Part shown: in pieces, positions 32,950 to 44,712 of the stretch
How the letters are laid out: each line of letters opens with the position of its first letter
Position numbering within the stretch: the first letter of the stretch is position 1
Source of the DNA: Calendula officinalis
Taxonomy: Eukaryota; Streptophyta; Magnoliopsida; Asterales; Asteraceae
DNA: 64,000 nt
Assembly (NCBI GenBank): GCA_963853835.1
Contig: OY970820.1
Coordinates: 26,849,873 to 26,913,872, forward strand
Reading direction: 5' to 3'
Program-made: the position numbers and the translations under genes
The notes under the pieces: generated by a model
The model's database searches: none
What the model was told of the DNA's origin: nothing
Seen by the model: only the letters and a program-made list of their open reading frames with translations

Positions 32950-33910
32950 TGTTGGATCCCAACAACACTTAACGTGTTGCGTTATGACCGAGAATGACGA
33001 AGAGATAAGATAAATAACAACAAGATTTCAATGATTAAGAGTTTAATAAAACAACTTAATACAGTACAAAGTTTGCGGAAATAGATAGTACACAACTAAC
33101 TAAAACTCTATACTTGAATTGACACTTTATATCGCTCAAACTAGAAGAGTATGCACTGAGAGTTGTATCAGCTGATACTAACAGCTGATATAAATGCCTT
33201 AGTAATAACTATGGAGGAGTTAATACTTAGACAAATAACTAACTCTCAGAGAATGTTCTTGTGCTATAATTTCTAAAAGGTTTGTGTAAATGCAAGCATT
33301 TACGTCTCTATTTATAGCCCAAGATCCATGTTCCTTTGTCCACAAGTTAGACGACGTGTAAACTTATCATTCGTCGATTAGACTTGTCCATGGATCATTA
33401 AATGCTCTTGCACAAGTTATTGTCCCAAGCGTACTTTGTGTCAACTACTTCCGGTACCCTTTCTGACGCACAGTAAAAGGTGTACTACATAAGTACATAA
33501 ATAGTTGACTTTCTCTTTACATGCTTGGAGGGACAAACGATGATAATGTACTGACATTATCTTCTATTCCAAAATAGAAGATCCTCATCGTTTTCTTCTT
33601 CTTTGAGCGGGAAAGGGAAATGTTCAAAGTGTCAAGAACATTTCCACTAAGTCTTCATCTGCAGCAGGTACTATCAGCTGATTTCACAATCAGCTGAATA
33701 GTCTTCTTCTTGTCTTTGTCCTTCGGCCATAGACTTCGAATGAACTCTCGTTAATAGCTGCTGATTTGACTTGATTTCCTAAAGCTAAGTACGTACTCAG
33801 ATGAAGGTTATTGCATATACTTGCTTCAGCTGAGATACTTACTTCAGCTGATATTTATTCTTCTTGGCTATCGATCATCAAATCTTATTCACTTAGTCTT
33901 GGGACTAACA
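32950..33910 (-). repeat. 5' LTR of the Sirevirus-type element
   Basis: 961 bp, same ends as the partner LTR. Five exact TCAGCTGA octamers remain; a sixth site has mutated to TCAGATGA. In element orientation it should contain the promoter driving gag. Confidence 0.95.
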
Positions 33911-33915
33911 CTAAC

Positions 33916-36096
33916 ATCTTCTACTAACCGGTTTAACTCCGCCACTTGACTTTCTTCTCTACCCCCACGGATCTCTCTTAACCATTGCCACCTAACCGAA
34001 TTGTTTACAAAACGCTCATGTACCAAACAGTTGATATCCGAATCCAACAAACTGATTCTCGGGTACAAACTCATCAACGGTGTTGATCCGACCCACAGAT
34101 CTCTCTAGAACCGAAACCACAACCCGTCACCCAACTTTAATTTTAATTGAGATAATAAATTAGTACCGGAATGTTTTAAACGCCACAACATCTTAATTAT
34201 TTGCGCCCATGGAGTTGAGCCCAAACGACCACAATTTTCAAAATCCAAACCTCCTTGATCACCATAAATTGATCTAATAACTTTAGACCACAAGCTTGAT
34301 TCATTAGTCACAAACCGCCACACCCATTTAAATACGAGAGCAATGTTAAATGCATAGAGGCTTCCGATACCAAGCCCTCCGTTTTCAAAAGATGACAATA
34401 CCACATCCCACTTTACCCAATGAATTTTTCTCTTCACCTCGGTTCCACCCCAAAAAAACCCCGCTCGCAATTTCTCTAACACATTTGCTACATTTTTTTG
34501 GCATCACAAACAGCGACATATAATAAATGCCCATACCTCCTAGAACCAATTTTAAAAGCAAAGACCTACCTCCAACCGAAAGAGTACTAACTTTCCAACC
34601 CGACAATTTTCTTTTAAATTTATCAACCAAACTATCCCAATTCTTCATTCTAGACATACATGCCCCCACCAGGAGCCCTAAGTAAATAAAATGCATTTTC
34701 CCATGACAAACACCTATCGAAGTCGCCATCGTTTGCACTTCCCCATCCGACACTCCAACACCATATAACTTAGATTTATGAAAACTTAATTTTAGACTCG
34801 ACGACATGTGAAAATAATGCAAGATAATGAGCAACTTTTGCAAGTTATTCAAAGACCACTCACCCATGAAAATCACATCATCCGCATACAATAAATGTGA
34901 AATGGACAAAGAATTCTTAATTACCTCCACTCCTTTAAATATATGCCTCGAAGTTGCCTCTTCCATCATCACATGAAGACCTTCCATAACAATAATAAAT
35001 AAAAAAGGTGATAGCGGATCACCTTGGCGAAGGCCTCTTTCAAGCTTAAACTCCTTGGATGCATTACCATTAAGGATAACCGAAGCCTTTGATGAATTTA
35101 AAATAGCACCAATCCATTTCCGCTTATCCAGAAAATTCATGCATTCCATCATCCGATCAAGAAACTCCCAACTTATGGAATCATAAGCTTTTTCAAAATC
35201 AATTTTAAAAACCATGGCCCTTTTCTTTTTCTTCTTATACCATGAAATTAGCTCATTAACCATCATCGGGCCATCAAGAATTTGACGACCCTGAATAAAT
35301 GCCGATTGCTCACCGCTCACCAACGAATCCACTACCACCGCAAGCCGTAACGCCAATAATTTAGCAATAATCTTATATTGAACTCCAATCAAGCTGATCG
35401 GCTATAGTCACTTACTGCCATCGGATTTATGACTTTCGGGATCAACATAATAAAAGACGCGTTACACCCGATCGGAATAAAACCTGTATCAAAAAACTCA
35501 ACAACAAAGTTATAAATGTCAGATTTTAACACGTCCCAAAATCTTTCGATAAACGTGAATGTGAACCCGTTTGGGCCCAGAGATTTATCATTTCCACAGC
35601 TCCAAACCGCCTTCTTCACCCCACTCATCGTAGTTGGCTCCGTGAGTATTCTCGCAAATTCCTCCGACAGACTCTTAAATTTGTCACTCCATCTAGCAAC
35701 TTTTATAACTGGAACACTTTTAAACTTGTTAGCGTAATAATCAAAAAATATATTTTTTACCTCGACCGACGACGTAATCCACTCGCCGTTGTGTTTCACG
35801 CCACGAACCATAGAATGCCTTCTCTTGCTATTAATAATGCCGTGAAAATATTTAGAGTTCTCGTCACCTTCAATCGCCCATTTAACTTTAGCTTTTTGCG
35901 ACAAGTCTTTCCTTCCCTTCGCTTCTAACTTGTATAATTCTCCTGTAGCCGTATGTCTTTCCGCCAACTCTTCATCCACCACTGTATTTAATTCAATCTT
36001 TTTTTCAATCAACTCTACCGTTGCAACCAGTTTCTTCTTTTGCTCCATAATATCTAACTTTTTGTTTTTCCACCACTCTTTGCACTTTTCTTTCAC
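33916..36096 (-). pseudogene. LINE ORF2 reverse transcriptase
   Basis: The minus strand encodes an upstream linker with WAIEGDENSKYFHGIINSKR, then, after a stop near 35,389, the RT core: SAFIQGRQILDGPMM, FKIDFEKAYDSISWEF, GLRQGDPLSPFLF and the catalytic LLYADDVIFM. Further blocks (KLSGWKVSTLSVGGRSLLLK) and the region before the zinc-binding domain follow in other frames. At least three frame breaks occur (about 35,390, 34,430 and 34,090). The sequence stops at 33,916, where the copia element interrupts it, and resumes at 21,483. Confidence 0.88.
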
Positions 36097-36943
36097 TATT
36101 TTTAATTTGTCCTAAAAAAATAATAAAACAACTCATATTTGTAGACTCCAGCGTAGTATCCCAAGCACTCTTTACTACTTCTTCAAACGTATCATCATCC
36201 AACCACGAACTAAAGAACCGGAAAACCCTAGGCCCATAATCCACAACTTGCTGCGCTAACACAATGGGTCTATGATCCGATACTATGTCTGTCATAACAT
36301 TCGCCACTAAATCTGCACATACCTCAAACACCCCTTCATTTACAAAAAACCGATACAGTTTGCTCATTTTACGACCATCCGAGCTCAACCTCGTATATGC
36401 CGAGCCGCCCATCGGCATTTCAATCAAACTAGTGGCGTCCACAAACCCATTAAAATCCACAATCTCTGTCATTTATCTCACAACCCCATCTTTCACCTTC
36501 CTCCCGCACCGCATTAAAATCGACAAAAATAAAATATTTCCCCTCATTTGATTGCATGTAATCAACAATCGTCTCCGACAATCTTCTCTTTATCAACTAC
36601 ACTTTGGGGTGCATACACATTACCTATAACACACTGCATATCATTGTACTTCCATTTCCCATGCACAAACAAGACATTTTGTAAGCACGTGATTCGGGAG
36701 CTCACGAATAACGACGGATCCCAAATCGACACTATACCACCTGACGTACCAACTGCGCTACTTAAAGCAAAGTCAAAACACATATTCCCCCACAACTGTT
36801 TGATCTTAAAAATGTCCACCTTCGATATTCTAGTTTCTTGAATCCCAAAAAAAAGAAATCTTATACTTGTCTGATATAGCACCAATTCGCTTGCATTTTA
36901 CTACATCTCCAATCCCACACGCGTTAAGGGACATAAAATTCAT
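36005..36943 (-). pseudogene. LINE ORF2 apurinic-type endonuclease domain
   Basis: The ATG at 36,943 starts MNFMSLNACGIG, the standard opening of plant L1 ORF2. In another frame follow FLFFGIQETRISKVDIFKIK (catalytic Glu of the endonuclease in QET), GTSGGIVSIWDPSLF, and later FNGFVDATSLIEMPMGGSAY and SDHRPIVLAQ (the SDH motif). At least two frameshifts separate the pieces. The domain normally nicks target DNA to prime reverse transcription; it is broken here. Confidence 0.85.
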
Positions 36944-38473
36944 GGGCAACCCTTTCCATCTCCCATACTACTTATCATACTTTCAAGAGATTTCTGACAC
37001 CCCTGCATATCGTGTCCCATCGCTAGCCCTATCTCAATATATCTATTCAAGTCATTAATCAGAGACCCCGTTATGTTACTTCCCTTTCGATACCTTGTTG
37101 ATCCACAAGACTGATATGAACCATCACCTTTTGAATTTTTCACCTTGTTACCATCGGCCTGATTAATTTTTCGTTTTTCAAAACCTGGAGGGGGAGAAAT
37201 GGAAACATTATTTTTAGATGTCTCCTTTGTCCCCACCACCTCGGCGACATTGACCAAATCAGGAACATTATTTTCATTTCCTTTTTTTTTTCTTTTTCAC
37301 TCAATTCTCCATGTGAAGCTGCACTCCCGTGTCCCTCACCCTGATCCATGTTATCCGGGCCTTCACCGACCTCCTTAACCCCATTAGCCAACCCTTCCTT
37401 TCCACTTAAGTCAACATTTGGTTCAGCATTTTCATAATTCTCCGAACCGCCCTCACGCTCTTCTTCTTCATCATTTGTGCTTGACAACCCATCTTGAGAA
37501 ATATTTTCTTCATCTTCCTTGCTCTCTATATCAACACTTTTCATGTTCGGTTGCCACAAAGCTATTTCATATACCCAAACCGTGTACTTGATGTTGTCAA
37601 GCAATACCTCAACCTCTTTGTCTACCCTCGACCCGATTTTTGTTTTGATACACACCTTACCTGTACTACCTTCCTCCTCCTCCCCGTCAACGAACATGAC
37701 TTCACCCCAATCCTCTATTACCTTTTTAATCACATTAAAAGTTCCCGCCACTAACGGTAATCCATCTACCCGCACCACACCACATTATCGTCAACCACAA
37801 ATTTCTCATCAATGTTACGAAGTTGAGTGAAATAGTATACCATATCTGCATGATTTTTGAACTTGTCACACGCATCTTTGTTTTCAAATTCTAACCATAT
37901 CCACGATCCACCTAAATAATGAAAATCGACCTCACAAAATCCTTCTTTAACACACACGACCTTAATATTTTCGATCAAGGATAGTTCTCTCACCTTACCT
38001 ATCAGAATTGTATCTTCATTCTTCATAGGCATCATGTCTTTTCTGTTAAGCATGACCACCTTCTTTTTCTTCATATCTTCCTTTTTTGCGTTGGGTATAC
38101 TGCTGTTATTCTCCAAAGGCCGCCCGTTCTGCGGTTCTTTCCTAAAAAGGTCCGAGAACTTCCTTGTATTCGGAGCCTCGCTGAATGCTTGTGTCGGACC
38201 ACGAGCAATAGGTCGAGACTCGACCTCCTGCGGCGCTTTCCGATCAAACCTAGCCAACGATGCGAATAAGTGGTATGACCCATACCAAGCTGCGTTTAAC
38301 CTAACCAACAAGGAATCGATATTATCAACCCTAATGAACCTCACAAATCCGAATCGCCTTCCGATTTTAGACAGCTTTCGTCGAATGAACGCGTCCACCA
38401 CCGTTCCAAATACTTGCATCGCCTTCCAAAAATCTGCCTCATCCCTTAGAACCTCCTTGAACGTTTCTCTCAT
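36940..38473 (-). pseudogene. LINE ORF1 with RRM-type RNA-binding domain
   Basis: The minus strand begins MRETFKEVLRDEADFWKAMQ and reaches GRRFGFVRFIRVDN, the RNP1 motif of an RRM, the hallmark of plant L1 ORF1. A central conserved block VDFHYLGGSWIWLEFEN follows. Downstream frames (37,778-37,140, acidic; 37,257-36,940) hold the low-complexity C-terminal half. Frameshifts occur near 37,770 and 37,250. ORF1 ends just after the ORF2 start, the usual arrangement. Confidence 0.8.
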
Positions 38474-38746
38474 GTTAAAAACAAAATTAAAATTGTTGTA
38501 AATTTATGATAAGTTAAAAAAAAAACATGCGTAATATTGCATCCTTTTCTTTGAAAACAAATTCTTAAATTGTATTATTTACTAATTCACTGGTTAATAT
38601 TCAAAATGCTAAATATGAAATTATGATACATGAAACAAACAACATGATTCATGAGTTTTAATACATAATTCTAGTTAACTCTTGTTTTGCCGTTCAGAAA
38701 AAAAAAAAAAAAAAACTTAATAGAGTAGAGACGAAAAATGATTATA
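38474..38746. other. AT-rich flank with A-run
   Basis: Non-coding. An A16-17 tract lies at about 38,699-38,715. No target duplication matching the LINE 3' flank was found. Confidence 0.4.
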
Positions 38747-38867
38747 TCTTACTACTTTAAAAAGCATTCTAGATATTTTTTAAAAGAGGAAGTCTGAATT
38801 TTCAACACTTTCATTTTTAGCAATGTTCAAACACCCTTTAAAATCAAAATAAAAGTGCCTTACCCGA

Positions 38868-38920
38868 GATTCGAACCCAAGACCTTATGGAAAACAACCA
38901 ACATGATAACCACTGGGCCA
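38868..38920 (-). repeat. tRNA-like module 1
   Basis: On the minus strand TGGCCCAGTGGTT (A-box type) is followed by GGGTTCGAATC (B box), the internal Pol III promoter layout. The flanking 180 bp are repeated around 39,235-39,420. Confidence 0.65.
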
Positions 38921-39234
38921 TGTGATTTTTTGAAGATCCTTTTGATAACTTGCATTAATATACAATTAACTACCCTAATATACGTAACCCATAAGAGTCA
39001 ACTGCCTACATTAAAATTTCGAATTTATTGTCCTTCCAAAATTATAAAACCGTTTACAAACTAAACACACATTGATTTACATGTTGAATTCAACGTTTTT
39101 TTGGATGTACGTTTTTTAAAATATATTAAATACATATTGAATATTAAATAGGCAGATACTAAATATTTTGATTTACGTTTTTTTAAATATTAAATACATA
39201 TTGAATTCTACGTTTTTTTAACCTATATATACTC

Positions 39235-39420
39235 CAAGACCTGATGGAAAACAAGCAACGTGATAACCACTGGGCCATGTGGTTTTTTGTTATCCTTTTG
39301 ATAACTCTCCTAAATATACAACTAACAGCGAATTTGAACGTACCCCAAATTAGACAACTATCTAAATTAACAATTTGCATTTATTGTTCTTGAAATTAAA
39401 CGAATTACCATTAAAAACCG
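39235..39420 (-). repeat. Direct repeat of the 38.87-39.06 kb segment, with tRNA-like A box
   Basis: 'gatggaaaacaagcaacgtg' and 'ataaccactgggccatgtg' match module 1 and the similarity continues to about 39,420 ('ccttttgataact', 'tttattgt'). The B-box half has been lost. Confidence 0.6.
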
Positions 39421-39633
39421 AATTACCATTTTTATAGCTAGATTTGGGATCGCACAAAACATAACCATACATTTACTGTTCTACCGTTTAACTTTTTCCT
39501 TCCAAAAAACTCTGAACTTCTAAAACTAAATAACTGATACCAATACATTTAAAAAACCGCTTAGAATATGATTATCTGAGGCCATTAGTGGAAGGTCTTA
39601 ATTTTTTTGCTTAAAAACAAAATGAAGCTGCTA

Positions 39634-39690
39634 TGATTCGAACTTAAGACATGTAGAATTGAGGCAAAAAAACCTAACCAACTGAGATAT
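39634..39690 (-). repeat. tRNA-like module 3
   Basis: On the minus strand 'atctcagttggttag' (A-box type) is followed by 'aagttcgaatc' (B box). Confidence 0.55.
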
Positions 39691-39699
39691 TTGAATATT

Positions 39700-41079
39700 T
39701 GATTACATGGTTTTCGAAGGACTCCCTCTTCCTATATACGTTATTTTACGCTTTTATTTCCCTACATTAATACAGATTTTAATCGCCATGCTTTTAAGAT
39801 TTATTCACTTATTCCCATCGTTTCATAACTTCATTTCATAAAATCACCATAATTTACTCCGCACAATAAGGGGTTGCTTGAAATCACCATAATTTCTCTA
39901 ACGACTGAGGTAATTGTTTGGATGTTTATTTTGCTAATTTTTTGCGAATTTGAATTTATCTATTTATACATCATCTTAACCACTGAGATATTTAATTAGA
40001 TGGTAAGACAAAAGGCCGTTTCAAAGGAAAACTCATCGGCAACAACTTCTTGAACATGAATCTTCTCACCCACCCCAATTCGATCAGGTTTCTTTGTTAA
40101 CTTTTGATTGTGTTAAGTTTCCCCCCTTTTTAATTGATGTGGATGGGCTCGAAATTGATTTTGATCAATTATGCACTCCCAATCGTTTGTTCCCTCTATC
40201 TTAAATAATCAGTTTCCACGTCTCTGTATCACACGTTTCTCTTTGTTCCTTTATGCTTGCAAGTTTATTATATAATGAGGAATTGTTTTTTACATGATCT
40301 ATGAATATTTAGCTGAAAGGGTTTCTTGATTATGATTTGTTAACGTTAACCCCTCTTTGTTAACTTTCATTTTTGTGTTTGGATTGGATTCAAAACCTCT
40401 TCATTTTCAATATTCAGACTTGAGTCGAGGTGTGTATCAGTAATTCTGACTTACTTTTCATGAATTATTATGGTTTCATGTGTTCTCACTAATTGTTCGA
40501 TGAAATGCTATGAAGCCAAATGCTCTTATTTCATTTTTATGTTGAATTCACACATCCATTCTCTAATCATGGTATATACTTGAACTCATATTCTTAACTA
40601 TTACCTGCAAAATCTATAATGTGTATTAAAAATAGTTTGCTTTTATTTTACTTGATTTAATTTATTTTTGTGTTGAAGAATAAATTATTTATTGCTGACT
40701 TTTTTATTTTTATACAGATTTGTACATGCCCAAATATTTAACAATAACATTGACATTTCCATAAAGTTTCATGTGTGTCCATGCCACCTGGTAGGTACCC
40801 AACCAATTTGTGTACGCTTGCAATTATAATGCTCTTTCTTTCCTTCACTTAATAACCTAATGCAAATACTTCGTATCTTTTGTAAATTACATTATGACAG
40901 TGTATTGTAATTTTGTGTCTTCTTTGGGTAACTTTCAAACTGAGCAGATTGGAGCGGTTCGATTTCATTGGTCATGAACTGAAAATTGCATGGGAGTCGT
41001 TTTATAGATCCAATCTTATTAGAAAGGTACTTTTTATACCTACAGTTTCTGTTAATGACTATCATTTTTCTTATGCTTA
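39700..41079. other. AT-rich non-coding DNA
   Basis: No exon was recognised. The sequence has an intron-like composition throughout. Confidence 0.4.
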
Positions 41080-41170
41080 AGGCATGTTTGGGAAAGCTTA
41101 TTAAGGAGGCTTATTAGCTTAATAAGCTTGATAAGCTAGCCTCCTTAATAAGTTTTACCAAACATGCCCT
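41080..41170. mobile_element. 90-bp inverted-repeat MITE
   Basis: 'ggcatgtttgggaaagctta' on the left pairs with 'taagttttaccaaacatgcc' on the right. The arms of about 31 bp, continuing through 'ttaaggaggct', match with three mismatches. The target duplication is unclear, so the superfamily (hAT-like ends) is tentative. Confidence 0.65.
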
Positions 41171-43211
41171 AAAAGGAAGATAACAATCTGATAGTGCAGC
41201 CATACACTGTGAATGAAAGAAGCCTTTGAAGGATATTGCCCTTTATTCTTTGTCTTAAATAAACTACGTTGTTTTTATAACTATATAATTTACTTTCTTA
41301 ATCATATCTATACCTTATTTTAAGTTAGTAACTCTCAATATGGTTCACAGGACCCTTTAATGTTTTTCATTTATATGTCATATATATAGTATCTATTAAG
41401 CGTTTTTTTTGAATTAAATCGTATAAGAAAAAAAATAAAGCCAAACATTGTATTTTTTTCATAAACACATGTTCAAATTATATCTTTTTTGTGCATTATT
41501 TCGGAGTCTTTCATGCAGCCTACATCCTAGGAGTACCTACTTTTGATAACTACTAATTTTGCATTTTTTTCTTGATTTGTTCCTTTTTACCTTAAATTTT
41601 TTTAGTATAATTCTAATGATGATAAGTGCTGTGATGCACGGTACTGGGTACCTTTTCGATGCATATGTTTTGGATATAATATGGGTGGGTAAATGGGTAT
41701 TTTATTTTATGGACTGGAGACCCAAGTGTGGTCCTTTAAACGGAGTTCCCGAAGACATAAACAAGGGCATCTAGAACGGCTGTGTTGGATTGATTTGAAG
41801 CTACATAATTGAGTAAGTAAAGTTTATGATCTTCTTTCTAGCTCTTTGTATTGTCTTTTAATTTGTTCAAGTGTTGTATTGTAACTTTCATTATTTACGG
41901 GTTTTGTTTTGAGTTTTGTCCTTTGTCAATGCATCAGGTAACAACATTTTTTTAGTTAGTAATGATAAGACATATCTTATCTCTTAAAATTCGAACATGG
42001 GACCCATAGGATACAAGCATAAGTGTTTACCATCTAATCTACCTGGGTGATTAATTTTTATTATTCAACCCACTCATATTAAACTCATTTGACCGTCCCT
42101 CTATCAATATTAATACACACTACCGTTTTTTTTACCTTTTATGTATGGAATCCATTTAATTTAATTACTAATTATGGAATCCATTTAATTTAATTCTCAT
42201 GAATTCAAATTTATTCCTATACAGTTACACATAAAGAGGCAATGTAGTTACACATAAAGAGGCAATGCATTTAATTCCTACGTTACTTAAGAATCATGGT
42301 ATGTTACCAACTCAAACTTTAATTCGGTTTAATTCCTACGTTACTTTTATATCTGCAAACTATAATTCTATTTAATTAGTACGTTACCAACTAAAATGCG
42401 TTATTTGTGACTTTCCTATAAATCGAAAGCTAAACATAACACAAACACAAATGTACAAATTAAAAACAAAGAAATGGATATTCTTTGAGGTAATTATATC
42501 GATTGGGAAAGCATTGTCTTCGTAAGCCATCTTCCCACCTCAAACACATCTGGAATCCATGATCAGTATCATGACTACTGTAAACACACACACACACACA
42601 TACATATTGGGTAGACGTACATAATCGTAATCGTAATCGGTATCGCCTTCATTGTTTAAACTTATTTTACTAATTTCTGTATTACGTCAATGTTCATGTA
42701 GTACTTTGACTAATGTTATTCTTCTACACGTGATTGATTTCAGAAGCATGTTGAAACGTAATCTAAACCGACGGTGGCAAACGGTGGTGTCCACGGAAAA
42801 TGGTGGCGTCTGGTGGCAACCAACGGTAGTTACATGTCGGCAACAATCACAATAGTCACAGTGTACTGTAGTTATTTACGGTTATGTAATAAAAGCTACA
42901 TCGATTCATTTGAAAGTTGCTTTCATTAAGTATGTGTCAACTAACACAATGATTCACATCAACCTTTGATAAAAGGAACGCTTCACATGCAACCTTTGAT
43001 GAGTTAATTTATTGTTTACTTGTACCAATTAATATAGTATAAATAGATGGATATGTTTTATGTTCATATTAATCCATCTTCAAATCGTTCGTAGTAATTA
43101 AACTCAAATTATGTATAAATATTTATATTAATAGAAAACTAGATTGTTGGTTTTTGGGTATTGTGTATGACTTTCGTAAATTATTCTCTTTTTATGTAAG
43201 GTATTCTTAAC
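41171..43211. other. AT-rich non-coding DNA with small repeats
   Basis: It contains a tRNA-like segment on the minus strand (41,990-42,050, listed separately), the tandem 'agttacacataaagaggcaatg' at about 42,224 and 42,246, and a (CA)9 tract at about 42,582-42,600. A 71-codon frame ending at 41,774 (DWRPKCGPLNGVPEDINKGI) is not recognised. Confidence 0.45.
41990..42050 (-). repeat. tRNA-like module 4
   Basis: On the minus strand 'cacccaggtagattagatgg' (A-box region) precedes 'gggtcccatgttcgaat' (B box). It resembles a worn tRNA-derived SINE head. Confidence 0.5.
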
Positions 43212-43549
43212 ATGCCAACATCTGGACTGCACTTTATAAGAAACATTCAGGATTTTAAGGACAATATTCACCTCAAGCTCAGGGTTCTACGAATGTGGAC
43301 CCACACGAACATCAACAATAAAAATGAGATAATATCGCTTGAGATGCTATTAAATGAAGAGGAGGTATTACACTTAATCATATTTAATACATGATCAATA
43401 TGTATAGATATTATTTTTCCTAATTTAACATCATATGTATTATCTATTTTGTAGGGAGGCAAGATTCAAACTTCTATTTTCGTTAAATTGATAAGTAGAT
43501 TTCAAAAAATATTGAAGGAAGATGTTTACTACGAAGTATATCAGAGGAG
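43212..43549 (+). pseudogene. RPA1-like (replication protein A large subunit) N-terminal fragment
   Basis: Two exons join in frame. Exon 1 (43,212-43,364) encodes LKLRVLRMWTHTNINNKNEI and ISLEMLLNEE with donor GTATTA. Exon 2 (43,455-43,549) encodes GGKIQTSIFVKLISRFQKIL, ending at donor GTAAGT. This is the first OB-fold of plant RPA1-like proteins, which bind single-stranded DNA. No later exons (further OB folds, zinc motif) follow before the Helitron-like end at 43,837, so the gene is truncated to about 82 codons. The reading frame is intact. Confidence 0.65.
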
Positions 43550-44287
43550 GTAAGTTGTGGGAGAACAAGTTAAGTTTTACATTTACTGACAAAAAAATAT
43601 TAGGTTTATTGTTTTATAACAAAAAACTTTGGAGATGGATCATTTGTGTTAGTATACTTCAAAACATGTAATCGAACAATATTTCAACGCCAATGCTAAT
43701 TCTTGCTTTTTACCTCTATTGTATACACAGTTTATGATTATGTATTCTATTCGTTATAAAAATATGTAACCAATGGACTTTTAATCGCCAGGTTTATATA
43801 GTTCGCAGCCGGCCGCATCGCGCGGGTTTTATCCTAATAACATATAACATAAATTTTATGGATTACTATTTTTGACCAAACAAGTATTAATGTAGATATG
43901 TAATGGCAGTCATAAATACAAAGCATCTCACATATTAAAATCCCTGTCTAGAATTAGGAATATCTACTCTCTGTACAAATTTAATTACATGCTTAGCATG
44001 TGCAGAGAAAATTTATTAGTCACATCCATCGCAAAAGAAATATGGGTAAGATTTCTAATAATTAATAAAAACGGAAATTAGTAAAAAGATGAGTCTTGCC
44101 AGCATAAATCATGTGTGCTGCTAAAATACATTACACATGATTTTCCCAAACTATAACAAAAATGATTAGAAAAATTACACAATCTACAAATACGTAATTT
44201 TAATTATAAAGAATGCTTAGTTATGTGTCGCCTGCTTATCATGTCTTTTGATAAAAATAAACAATGATACTAACATATAAAAAAATA
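43550..44287. other. Non-coding DNA
   Basis: It includes the Helitron-like 3' hairpin at 43,808-43,837. The rest is AT-rich and featureless. Confidence 0.45.
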
Positions 44288-44447
44288 GGAAAATGCTAAT
44301 GACAGCCCTAACCCTTAGAGCTGTCATTAAGAAGGCAAAATAACAAAAGACAACCCCCTGAATTTTAGAAATATTACTTTTTTAATCAATGTATAAGTTT
44401 TTTATGCATTTTAGTGATAGCCCTAAGAACTGTCATTAGCAAAACCC
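44288..44447. mobile_element. 160-bp Mutator-type MITE, copy A
   Basis: The ends GGAAAATGCTAATGACAG and, reverse-complemented, GGGTTTTGCTAATGACAG form terminal inverted repeats. The 9-bp flanks match at 8 of 9 (AAAAAAATA / TAAAAAATA). The same family occurs at 49,799-49,957. Confidence 0.75.
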
Positions 44448-44712
44448 TAAAAAATAAGGTAACATTGTAATTGTAACTTTTATTTTTTGTTGGATAAACA
44501 GGTAAAAAATTTATGTAACGTCTGTGTCATATACACAAAATTATCTTTTTTTAATTATTTATACTAACATTTACAACTGTACAAGATTCTGTCAGTGAAC
44601 ACAGCTATTATAACAGAAATTTTTACAGAGACAAATAAACACAAAAAATAGAGCAAATCAGCAGTGAGATAAATCGCGGGCTCACTTTTTGCCCTGCAAA
44701 ACGCCACTCACA

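Larger units (their letters stand above)
21484..33910 (-). mobile_element. Complete Ty1/copia retrotransposon, Sirevirus type (12.4 kb)
   Basis: LTRs of 961 bp bound the element (21,484-22,444 and 32,950-33,910), and the flanks carry a perfect 5-bp duplication CTAAC (21,479-21,483, 33,911-33,915). Element strand is minus: 5' LTR on the right, tRNA-Met PBS, gag, protease-integrase-RT-RNaseH (copia order), a long extra ORF at the env position, polypurine tract, 3' LTR. The copia order plus the 3' env-position ORF with coiled coil and the large gag are characteristic of Sireviruses. I count about 13 substitutions and 2 indels between the LTRs, roughly 1.5%, so the insertion is recent. Pol carries several inactivating changes, so mobility would need help in trans. 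It is inserted in the LINE. Confidence 0.95.
20797..38473 (-). mobile_element. L1-type LINE, decayed, split by a copia element
   Basis: On the minus strand the order is ORF1 (RRM type), ORF2 endonuclease, reverse transcriptase, then after the 12.4-kb insertion the zinc-binding C-terminus and a short A-rich tail (T10 on the plus strand at 20,797-20,806). Removing the inserted element and one copy of the 5-bp duplication CTAAC restores collinearity at 33,911/21,484. Reading frames are broken many times, so it is an old element. The 5' boundary is not sharp; the start of ORF1 is used here. Confidence 0.85.
38747..43837 (+). mobile_element. Candidate Helitron carrying tRNA-like modules and an RPA1-like fragment
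   Basis: The left boundary TCTTACTACTTTAAAAAGC, preceded by A, is a close match to the 5' end of the Helitron at 8207. The right boundary has a GC-rich hairpin (about 43,808-43,828, 'agccggccgcatcgcgcggg') followed by CTAA at 43,834-43,837 and then T, fitting the CTRR-T rule. Between them lie four antisense tRNA-like modules and two exons of an RPA1-like protein, a gene type carried by plant Helitrons. No Rep/helicase frame is present. The two ends may belong to different elements; the 5-kb span is a hypothesis. Confidence 0.35.

Noticed and set aside
21484..33910. Reading the TCAGCTGA repeats as a CRISPR-like or satellite array
   Set aside because: Spacing is irregular over 12 kb, and the sites lie inside a retrotransposon with clear LTRs and genes; no CRISPR features exist in a plant nuclear sequence.
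38868..38920. True tRNA gene
   Set aside because: A and B boxes are present, but no acceptor stem or complete cloverleaf can be drawn; it fits a SINE-type remnant.
39235..39420. Independent SINE insertion
   Set aside because: Similarity to the 38.87-kb copy extends well beyond the tRNA-like part with no A-tail or target duplication, so a local direct repeat is more likely.
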